In this document: in pieces, positions 55,721-64,000 of the stretch
Layout: every line of letters begins with the position of its first letter
Position numbering within the stretch: position 1 is the stretch's first letter
NCBI GenBank assembly: GCA_033032175.1
Contig: CM065317.1
Coordinates: 19,985,279 to 20,049,278 of the forward strand
Source: Saturnia japonica
Taxonomy: Eukaryota; Arthropoda; Insecta; Lepidoptera; Saturniidae
Reading direction: 5' to 3'
Length of the DNA: 64,000 bases
Notes under the pieces: model-generated
Told to the model about the DNA's origin: nothing
What the model saw: only the letters and a program-made list of their open reading frames with translations
Database searches by the model: none
Made by a program: the position numbers and the translations under genes

Positions 55721-55930
55721 AAGAACTGCCCCATTAGCCTGTTAGTCATAAGCGCAATTACTATGCTCGGGGTCCTGAGTTCGATTCCCAGGTCGAGCAA
55801 AATGTTAAAGGGGTTTTTTAATGTATTTCTCAGTAGCAGCTCAGTGTTTGGTTTTGTGCTCGATTAATGTCAATAGGCGCGGCCCCTATTCAACGATAGG
55901 CCCGGATCTAGGGAGAGGGCAAAACGGGGC
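55721..55930 (+). mobile_element. tRNA-derived SINE (diverged)
   Basis: The head has ccccattagcctgttagtc (diverged A box) and ctgagttcgattcccaggtc (B box GTTCGATTCC), so a tRNA-like Pol III promoter. A tail region with ctcagtagcagctcagtgtt follows. It is the same family as the reverse copy at 56560-56790. Confidence 0.7.
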
Positions 55931-55979
55931 ACTCGCCCCGGGTGGCATTTTAAGAGGATGTCAAAATCATCTAACAATC

Positions 55980-56325
55980 AATACATAGTACAAAGTAAAG
56001 TCGCTTTCCGCCGTCTGTCCGTATGTAAGCTTAAATCTTTTGAACTAGGACACGCATTTTAATGTGGTTTTCACTATACGAAAGGTATAAATAATATACA
56101 ATACATTACAATTAAGCTTTTTTTATTTATAGTTGTGTTTTTGTAATCAAGTCATCAAGAAATGGTTTTCGGGCGCTCACATGGCTTGCGCTGGATATAC
56201 CTAATGAGACACATCAAAATCATGTACTAAAGAATTTTAGTGCTTTAAAAAGCCTAGAGAAAAGTCTGCCATGGCATATACCTATCTCCTAAGATTGACT
56301 CGCAATAACCATATTTATCTTTAAC
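55980..56325 (+). repeat. Dispersed repeat, second copy of the 5160-5545 family
   Basis: Same block order as 5160-5545, including tggttttcactat, ttttcgggcgctcacatggc and tgagacacatcaaaatcatg. Confidence 0.6.
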
Positions 56326-56559
56326 ATAATTTAAATATTACGTTATTTGCGAAACTAATTTCTCCAATTCAGTATTAATCTTTATCCAGGTAAATTTGTT
56401 AGTTAACTTAGGCATTTCATTTAGATTAAAATTATTCCTTACAGTTTTCCATTTTAATTAATACCGTAGGAGATAATATCATGAATTCAAAATCCCTCTC
56501 AGCAAAGCGGTCGAGTTAAGCGTACTATTCACAACTTTGAAGTTACGTAACATACCATC
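56326..56559. other. Intergenic, nothing recognised
   Basis: AT-rich, between the dispersed repeat and the reverse SINE. Confidence 0.4.
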
Positions 56560-56790
56560 ATGCATGTATCCCGGAAGGGTTAGGCAGAGGTGTACACCTA
56601 CAGTTGGAAGAGGATGTTTTAGGTCCCATTAAACAGAGAGTGAACCTATTCCCATTAGAAGCAATCTCCGTGCTGATACTGAGAATTTCATAGAATAACC
56701 CAAGAAAACTTTACTCGACCTAGGAATCGAACTTAGGACCGCGAGCATAGCATTCGCGTTTAGGACCACTAGGCTAATGGGGTAAATAAG
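56560..56790 (-). mobile_element. tRNA-derived SINE, better preserved copy
   Basis: On the - strand, from 56785: ccccattagcctagtggtcc (A box TAGCCTAGTGG) and ctaagttcgattcctaggtc (B box). Then comes a tRNA-unrelated body with attctcagtatcagcacgga and a gggacctaaaacatcctctt segment. Both internal Pol III promoter boxes match the consensus. Confidence 0.75.
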
Positions 56791-57591
56791 AATTATCAAT
56801 ATTATTGCACTAAACTCTAAATCAGGATTTTATAAGCATTTGTAAATTGTACTCGTGCGAAGCTGGGGCGGGTCACTAGTACTTAATATAATTAAGTGGG
56901 AGAGTTTTGTTGTTTGTTTGACCCAGATTGACGAGAAATGGTATAGACCATCTAACATTAGGCTCCAGCTTACAGCTGCTTGCTTTCAATATTGATTTTT
57001 GTTAAGTAAATGGTGCTATCGAACAGTTTTATCCGAGTGTCAGAGCGTAATGGTTCATGATACGTAAATATAATAAATTAGAAACTATTGGTTCTTAGTA
57101 TATCTAAAAAATATTAAGAAGTGATGTATGAGCATTGTCGGGGCTCCGCGCCCAACAATCTGATATTAATGATAAAATGATAGATCCGGGGGGGCTGCGA
57201 TGTGATGCTGTATTCAAACAAACTCAGCGTACAAGAAACATGATGCGCAGCGTTCGCAAACGATGCAGTTTATACATACTAATACTGTCGTACGGCGAGT
57301 CCCGCGTACATTCTCTCCACTCAATAAGTGCGAACTAAGTATTAATGTATGATGCCAAGTTTAAAACATTAAAACAGTGCGCTATAATTATTAAATTATA
57401 TAAATGATTGATAATGAGAATACAATAATATGATTAACTTTAGATATTCTTTTGCTCTGAGGTATAAGATCCCATTTTTTTCTTAAAAGTGGTTCTCATG
57501 ATTTCATTTGAATTCGAATCCTGCTACGAACTTCTTACAGAGGTAGCTCTCACGGCACAAGCAAAAACACAAGTAACTTATTTATATACAT
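56791..57591. other. Intergenic, nothing recognised
   Basis: Contains gagaaatggtatagaccatc, shared in reverse with about 1090-1130. No gene. Confidence 0.45.
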
Positions 57592-57597
57592 TTTATT
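57592..57597 (-). terminator. SP3 poly(A) signal
   Basis: AATAAA on the - strand about 55 bp after the SP3 stop codon. Confidence 0.7.
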
Positions 57598-57651
57598 ATA
57601 TAAAATCAATGAAATTAAGTAAATAATCTTATTAGAGTGTTGACGTTTCAA

Positions 57652-58978
57652 CTAAAGCCTGGCCTGGAGCCAGGAGGCGAAGTAGGTAACTCTGGCGAAG
57701 CCGCTCGGCATACCGACCTGGCAGCCGCGCGCCGCTCCGAATGACGTCACACCGATCTGTCACACGTAATCAACGTATCAATACTCATCGAACTCACAGA
57801 GCACCGAGCACCGAGAACGCAGGAACAGCACTCACCAGCACGCGCTGTCCACCGCTGGTGATGGCGAGCGGGCCACCGGAGTCGCCGCTGCAAGTACCGA
57901 CACCGCCGGCGCCGCTCGTGCACAGCGTCGACGTGATGATCGCATTGCCGTACGACTGCTGGCACACCGCGTTCGTGATCACCTGCAGGTTCACGTGGCT
58001 CTGGATCTGGTTGTTCGGGATGTCGGCACCTGATCAGCAGGAAAATGGAACATTAAGGAGTGACTTTGCCTAATACCTCTTCACACGTTTCTATCGGAAT
58101 GATCAGATGTAAAATTTTATACACGGTTGTTTAAATCAGATGTTCAGTAGTCATCACTGCGCCAAACCGGCCAAGCCCTGAACCCGGGAGGAGTGCGGGT
58201 GCGACCCGCCTGAATCCTGACTCTTCTCCTAATTCTCTCAATAAATTGGTGTAAAAGACACTTACCGTCACTGGTTATCCCGAAGCCGGCGGCTTGCGCC
58301 CACGTGCCGGCGAAGTTGTTATTCAGCAGCGTGTCCGACGGCAGGAAGATGCGGTTGACCGTATCTGTGAATATGTAACATCAGAGTTAATGAGAAGGCG
58401 GCAAGAGGGAGGGGACCGAAACGGCTGCTGCACTCCACTTAGTACTGACTGGAGTAGTTGACCCAGTCGAGGACGATGATGGCGATGTCACTGTTCAGGT
58501 TCCAAGGGTTCCAGTTGGCGTGCATCTGGACGTTAGTAGTGGTTATTCTGACGCCCCCCCAAAACAGAGTCGTGGAGCCGAGCACGACGACGAATTGTCT
58601 CGCCTGAGAGCGGCCGTCCCACCAGCAATGTGCCGCCGTCACTGCACGGTTGTTGGTCAGCAGCGAGGAGCCACACACCGAGGTGACGCCGGTCGTCAGT
58701 GTGATCACGAGCCCGCCCTACGCGGAAGTACACATTTAGAACGAGGTGATAAGTAGAGGGTAAGAGCGACGAACGCAAGTACTCACAAGGTGAGGTTGCG
58801 CGCCGAGCCCAGCCGCGGAGCCGCCCGCGATCCTGCCGCCGTCGAAGTCCCGCGCCTCCTCGGCTTGGCGGATGCGCGTCGCTTCTTGGATGCCGACTGT
58901 CTCGTGGTAGAAGCGTTGTGGCTCCTCCACTGCAAGTGCTAGCGCTGTCAGCGCGGTGATCACTAACAGGATTTTCAT
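57652..58978 (-). CDS. SP3: secreted chymotrypsin/elastase-like serine protease (five exons)
   Basis: Exons in transcript order: 58978-58787, 58717-58450, 58364-58266, 58029-57836, 57756-57652; 285 aa. The signal peptide is [16 protein letters not shown] and activation is at FDGGR|IAGG (49/50), where Ala replaces the usual Val at the second position. His is in VTAAHCW, Asp in NSDIAII, Ser in CSGDSGGP. Residue 189 aligns with Gly (SP1 and SP2 have Ser) and 226 with Ser, so the S1 pocket and substrate preference probably differ. Donors are GTGAGT, GTCAGT, GTAAGT, GTGAGT. The poly(A) signal is at 57592-57597. Confidence 0.95.
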
Positions 58979-59035
58979 ACTGAGTCAAGCGGTGCGTCAG
59001 CGGCCGATGTGGTCGCTGCCCGACAGCTCTTGCCC

Positions 59036-59068
59036 TATATATTTGCCGAGCCAATCCGTTATCTTATC
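59036..59068 (-). promoter_or_regulatory. SP3 core promoter: TATA and double GATA
   Basis: An ATATATA box at 59036-59044 and GATAAGATAA at 59059-59068 on the - strand, with ATTGG between them. The box is 57 bp upstream of the ATG. Confidence 0.75.
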
Positions 59069-59355
59069 GTGTACTTTGGCGAATATAGTATTTCGTTGAA
59101 GATTGATCGTACATGGAGTGTCAACTACTGATATGGTCCGGTCAGGGCACCTGCTTGCTTAAATGATCCGCATAGGCTATTTTATAAAACCATTGCTCTA
59201 CACCTAATCGAAGCTCTAAAAGCAAAAGAAAGAATAGTTAATATATTTCTTTATTTATTTTTAATATATATATTTATTTATTTATAAAAAAATGTTTTTT
59301 TGACATTACAAACAGACACTACAATTTTATTAATTGTATGGATGTAACCTTTTTA
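59069..59355. other. Upstream flank of SP3, nothing recognised
   Basis: AT-rich with a TTTATTTA-rich tract at 59250-59290. Confidence 0.4.
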
Positions 59356-59457
59356 ATGTTACCAAAACCAGCCAGATACAAATAGTACAGCCAAAGAAAT
59401 TTTATAACTAGTTTATACCTACGTTATGCGAAAACACTTCTTCCCCGACCTAATATA
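59356..59457 (-). mobile_element. Mariner 5' end fragment
   Basis: Reverse complement of the first about 100 bp of the 7821 mariner, including the inverted repeat ccccgaccta. The rest is absent. Confidence 0.85.
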
Positions 59458-60950
59458 ATTTTGAGCGAAATATTTCAGAAAAAGCAATTAAAGATGTCAA
59501 TGAATAGCAATAACATAAAGCAGATCGAAGAAGCGCAGAATTTAAGAAACCGCATTTAATTGTCTTCTGTTCAAAAAGCACCTTCTAGCGCGGTATATTA
59601 TTACGTTTTAAAATATTAATTTCGTTTTAAAAAAACCATTGAAACTAAAAGCCCTGATGAAAATTGTTGGTGTTCGAAGGAATGTGTTCTCTTACAATAT
59701 ACATAATGATACAAACACGTGAGGAAGTGTTGTTATTGACGCATACACAAATTGATAATTCTACGTAATTCATACTCATATTGTATTAGATGCCCCTCCT
59801 AAGTCTAGGCACAGTATTGCTGAGCACGAGATAGCCCTGCGGAAGTGGATCGGTCAACGTTTACCTCCTACCTCTGATATTTCATGCATTACTGGCATGG
59901 CGTGACCGCCATTTCTATAATGAAATCTGAGTAACCGGAGTTCACCGTCGTCTTTGGAAAGTACTGTAGACCAGGTGCTGCAGAGTCCTATTGCCAACTT
60001 TAGTATTAATAAAAAATACTAAAATAAATTTTCGTTTGGCTGCCGCAGCTCGCAAGACAATTCCTGGCTACGTTGCGTCGCGTCGATGCGATGGTCTCAC
60101 GCTATTCACTACTTTTCATCGATCGATATCCTACCATACGTACACGCCGCGCTGTGAATTTAACTTTAATAAGTCATTCCTTACAGATTCCTGAAGCGTG
60201 AACATTTTTCTGAATATTTTTTTTTCGGAATCGAGTCTCATCTAACAGTATTCCCCAGTTTCCTCTGAACAAACGACACTCTTTATTCGTACAATAGAAT
60301 ACTGATTAATATCAATCCAATTTCTACTAGGCATTTGATATAAATACAAATTCCAATTCAATACAGTCCAAAGGTTGTAAAGTCAGTAGTTGAAACATGA
60401 ATTTCATTGTAAATCCACTTCGTAATGCAATAATTATTTATTACCCAATATTAACAAGAAAACAAGAGGAAGAGCTGAGTAGTGCAATATCAAATTTTTA
60501 ACCTTTACCATCCTTTAGGGAAACCAAAGTTTATTTAATAACCTTATTACTTTATAGTTTTATTTTATTAATTATTATGGAATAGTGGCGTATTTTTGTT
60601 TCAGTACAGTTTAATATAAATCATGACGGGGTAAGAAACATGTTTCAAAAGACAAAATATGTCGTAGAATTTTAGAACGAAATAAACCGAACTCTAATAA
60701 TTAATAAATAACAGACGCATTCTTAATATTTGTACGACCTATTGTAATTCCCCCTTTGTTATGTATATCGATTATAAAGAAAATGATTTTTCACTTTTTA
60801 GTTCATGTTGCTCTATACAGGCGAGATCGTTTTTTAAACTTTTTTTAAACGATACTTTTATTTTAAACTGGTTTATTTATGACATCGCGTCGCTCGTGGC
60901 TACCACGCTGGTAATATGGAACACTCTCTTTAGGTTCTCTAGCTAGAATC
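59458..60950. other. Intergenic, nothing recognised
   Basis: AT-rich. Short frames such as 59991-60191 and 60761-60943 have no recognisable domain. Confidence 0.45.
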
Positions 60951-60954
60951 GACT

Positions 60955-61022
60955 TCTCGAAGGAGTCCCACAGGGGTTGATCTTGGGACCGTTCTTGTTT
61001 CTGTTAAGAACTGTGCTAACAT
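60955..61022 (+). mobile_element. Tiny LINE RT fragment (VPQG..LGPFLFL motif)
   Basis: ggagtcccacaggggttgat and cttgggaccgttcttgtttc encode GVPQGLILGPFLFL, the conserved RT block 4 region of Jockey-like LINEs. Nothing LINE-like adjoins it. Confidence 0.6.
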
Positions 61023-61800
61023 AGTTCTTATTGCATCACCCATGTACTTCACTTACCTTTTGAAGGAAAAGGAAAATTTCATAGGTTATGCATTAAAATA
61101 CTGTGTTGGTTCAAATACCTGAATTCAAATATTTATTTTTAAATACAGACAAATCTCTGTATCAAATTTATCTTACCCAACGAATAAACATGTTGACAGT
61201 AATATCAAGGCGGAAGGGTATTTAGTAGGCTTACTTGATAACACTATCAGTCACACATCATTAAAAATTAACACTGGGATCCGCAAATTAAAAGTTCGGC
61301 GTGAATATTAAGCCCTGCTAGTTTCGCGTTGCGAACGATTCGCCAGTTAATAGATAATGCTACTGCTACGTCCATCTAGTTCTCTTACATCCTCTGGTTA
61401 ATGTCTATCTTTAATATAGAGGTTCGGCAGCTGCAAAGTAATTTAAGACATGGAATCTCGCACATTATACTTAGAAACTTTAGCTAAAAGATAAAGCGTT
61501 GTTTAACCGTTAAAGCCAATCATTCCGCGTCAGTAAGTTTGAGGAGAGCCGTAGAACCAAACGCTCCCGAAATAAATGGAACTGATGCGTCACGCATGCT
61601 ATGACACCGGCGAGTAGAGGTCCCTATTATTCCATTATTATTTCAAATATTTGTGCTGTTGTTAGAAACTATATGGATCAAAGAAAACGTTCAGAGGCAG
61701 CTCGCAGCGGTTACGTGCTCTCACGCCGGAACCCTGATTTATCAAAGTTAATTGATTATGATAATTATATTAACTGTTGACAACTATATCGGCGTCACGA
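61023..61800. other. Intergenic, nothing recognised
   Basis: No gene or complete repeat supported. Confidence 0.4.
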
Positions 61801-61814
61801 TATTCCGGTTGGAT

Positions 61815-61993
61815 TACGTTGATCGATCGTTGAATCGAGCCCGAGCCCGAGCTCGGCTGGTGACGGCGACTCTATGTGCGGACCCTAGGGCACCAGCCGC
61901 GTCACTAGCACTTGCATGCAGCAGCATGCTCAACGATGCGGTAAGCAATATGTGCTCAACGGGACAGCCCACACTTGTCGCCGTGTAAGTAAC
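61815..61993. other. GC-rich island of unknown nature
   Basis: A (CGAGCC)n-like stretch followed by a GC-rich sequence in AT-rich DNA. Potential splice signals exist (cttgcatgcag before 61920, gtaagcaa at 61940), but the implied exon of about 20 bases is not convincing. It could be a first exon or promoter of a gene beyond the window, or a repeat. Confidence 0.3.
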
Positions 61994-62199
61994 TCGCAAT
62001 AGGAATGATGACAAAAGAAACGATAACAGTGATAAATCCAAACACTGGACCTAGAGGGTTGAATCATGCCAGAAAATATAGGTGAACTTAGTTTACAAAT
62101 GCAAGAAAAGAACTTAATTTTCAGAAAATCATGTCACTGTTCCTGCTTTGCACCGCATTACGATATATCTGGTTACATATTTCTATACATTTTTTTACT

Positions 62200-62660
62200 A
62201 AATACGTATGAAAGTATATACGATACCTATAACAAAAAGCCTATTTTAAACATTTTGTCTGTCTGTCTGTGTAGGAGATTATATGTTATGTATATCTGTG
62301 GCACAGCCGGATGTTGTTAGTCTGTGGCACCTTGTGTAAAATACATTTAGACAGCTTGAACAGATACGTTGACACGTTTGTAATACGATCTGAACCACAC
62401 CTACCCATTGTAAGGATCTGCACATTTCAAATATATAAAAGATTACATCTACCAGTGTTCTTTTACTATAATTATACGTGTAACTAAAATACATTCCACT
62501 TATCAATAAGAAGAGTCACACAGTCTGTTTGTACCGGGTAATCTCCGAAACGGTTGAACCAATTTTGACGGGACTTTCACTGATAGATAACTGATGATAT
62601 GGGGAGTAACTTAGGTTACTTTTATTTTAGAAAAAAAATTAGGGTTCCACACAAATAAAA
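62200..62660. repeat. Dispersed repeat, second copy of the 3781-4110 family
   Basis: tatgaaagtatatacgatac and the later ctccgaaacggttgaaccaa, gggactttcactgatag, agggttccacacaaataaaa match 3781-4010 in order. The two parts are separated by about 230 bp of other sequence. Its end abuts the mariner fragment at 62664. Confidence 0.55.
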
Positions 62661-62663
62661 AAA

Positions 62664-63172
62664 CCTGGAAGGGCATTGTTCATTATGAGCTTTTACCGCC
62701 CGGCAAAACCATCGACTCGGATCTCTACTGCCAACAACTGATGAGATTAAAGGCAGCAGTTGAAAGAAAGCCGCCGAAATTGATCAACAGGAAGGGTGTG
62801 GTCTTTCGTCACGATAACGCTAGACCACATACATCTTTAGCCACTCAGAAAAAATTAAAAGAGTTTGGCTGGGAGGTATCAATGCATACACCATATAGCC
62901 CTGACCTTGCCACTTTCAGATTTTCACCTGTTTCGGTATTTTCAGAATTCTTTAGGTTCTGTAAGGTTAACATCAAGAGAGGACTGCCAAAACTAATTGT
63001 CGCGATTTTTTGATCAGAAGTCCCAAAGTTTCTACAGCAAACTCTACTTTCAAAATTGCAGAAAGTCATCGAACAAAACGGCACATATATACTCTAAAGA
63101 AATTTAAATAAACTTTGAAAAAAATAACTTGAGTTTTCATATAAAAATGCGAAGAAACTTTTTCCCCGACCA
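62664..63172 (+). mobile_element. Mariner 3' half
   Basis: Starts in the transposase at the equivalent of WKGIVHYELLPPGKTIDSD. Continues with VFRHDNARPHTSLATQKKLK (second catalytic Asp) and YSPDLA (third), then the same frame change as in the 7821 copy. It ends at the inverted repeat (actttttccccgacca). The first half is missing, replaced by the dispersed repeat. Confidence 0.9.
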
Positions 63173-64000
63173 TCATTAATCATTCGCTGTTTTATTTGAT
63201 TTATAGCGATCTTCATATTTGTAATTTGTTTTTGTTTTTGTTGGGTTTGAGCCGCGGCATAGTTTAATAATATGTGCATACATGTAAAAATACTTCAAAC
63301 AGTCATTAACTTGTGATGTATTTGATAATGTAATATTCTGTGAATGTGTTGATGATGTGACAAAAAATAAATAAATAAATGCTAACATATTATAGTAGAC
63401 GAACAACACACTGAAAAACAATCAACAATTCCATTAGAGGACAAAAAATTATCATTATAATGCTTAAAAATCACTTGAACGAAAAGTTAATTGATATCAA
63501 CTGTAAAAAAAAAAATATTCATAAAGATTGTTGTACAGATTTCGGAAAGTCAGTCCCATTTTACTTTAACTATACTCTTCTACATTCTTCTGCTAACTGG
63601 TTAGAAATATCGTTAAATATTGCCTGTAAATGTACAGTTGATAATCGAGATTATTTTAATCATAGATTTAATATAAATACAAATATATCTACGATTTTAA
63701 TTTTTTTAATGTTTATTTATTTATAATAAGTGGTACTGTGTTATAACGACATCTTTTGACATGCTGTGTAACAAAATAGGTTATGACAAAGTGCAAGTGA
63801 TACGAGAGTGAATTTTGTACATTCCATGATAGATGTCGTTAACAAGCTTGAACTTCAGACTGAACAGTAGATTGTTTTGGTGGAATCTTTATATGAGTGT
63901 ATTTTATTTTAATTCATGAAGTTATGTTATTTTACCTGATATTATGGTACTTTAGTTATGTAAGTTTGGTGAAATTTTACGTGATATTGTTTCATTATAG
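63173..64000. other. Intergenic to window end, nothing recognised
   Basis: AT-rich. The 88-codon frame at 63460-63726 has no recognisable domain, signal or splice context and I do not call it a gene. Confidence 0.45.

Noticed and set aside
55721..55800. Functional tRNA gene
   Set aside because: It has A/B boxes, but the acceptor stem does not close and a SINE body follows. A sister copy exists at 56560-56790.
63460..63726. 88-codon open frame near the right edge
   Set aside because: AT-rich low-complexity translation, no recognisable features.

Overview
The window is almost certainly from a lepidopteran (moth or butterfly) nuclear genome. It is AT-rich, with short GC-rich exons bounded by canonical GT/AG splice sites. 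It holds repeats I associate with Lepidoptera: tRNA-headed SINEs, ends like GCGAAGCCGCGGGCACAGCTAGT-type repeats, RTE elements with (ATC)n tails, BEL/Pao elements and many mariners. There are no bacterial-style operons.

Host genes. (1) An RGS-domain gene of the RGS17/19/20 (RZ) type runs on the + strand. Exons lie at 14864-14925, 17023-17189 and 21597-21848, a probable upstream exon at 6791-6880, and the 3' UTR ends near 22175. The 5' end is not identified. Its introns carry Harbinger, Tc1 and Tigger remnants. (2) Three paralogous secreted chymotrypsin-like serine protease genes each have five exons with identical intron phases (0,1,1,0): SP1 (+, 42824-44291), SP2 (-, 52110-53518) and SP3 (-, 57652-58978). 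All have a signal peptide, a propeptide cut at R|I-x-G-G and an intact His/Asp/Ser triad. A doubled GATA motif lies about 15 bp upstream of a TATA box in all three, which suggests digestive (midgut) expression.

Mobile elements make up most of the rest. 1-14 kb: LINE remnants, a nearly full-length mariner (7821-9040), a 5'-truncated RTE and a 2.07 kb IS630/Tc1/mariner-type element with DD82E catalytic spacing (10345-12415). 15-21.5 kb: a PIF/Harbinger fragment, a Tc1 (DD34E) and a Tigger/pogo element with TIRs and TA target sites. 23.4-39.7 kb: a nested stack. An RTE LINE is split by BEL-1 (380 bp LTRs, target duplication AATAC), whose 5' LTR is split by an oppositely oriented BEL-2 (329 bp LTRs, target duplication ACCTA).

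The main discovery is at 38.5-50.6 kb. Two segments, A (1.21 kb of the RTE) and B (3.17 kb of SP1 upstream DNA plus the start of SP1 exon 1), each occur twice in inverted orientation, in the order A-B ... rcA-rcB. The missing RTE 3' end lies at 46129-46247 on the opposite strand. This is the footprint expected of a small inversion with staggered breaks, which duplicated both breakpoint regions in inverted orientation. Undoing it restores one continuous RTE and puts SP1 on the - strand in tandem with SP2 and SP3. The event left a second SP1 promoter with a decapitated exon 1 fused to RTE sequence.

51-64 kb holds SP2, SP3, a retroposed sequence with a perfect 14 bp target duplication, two tRNA-derived SINEs, mariner fragments and otherwise unrecognised AT-rich DNA.
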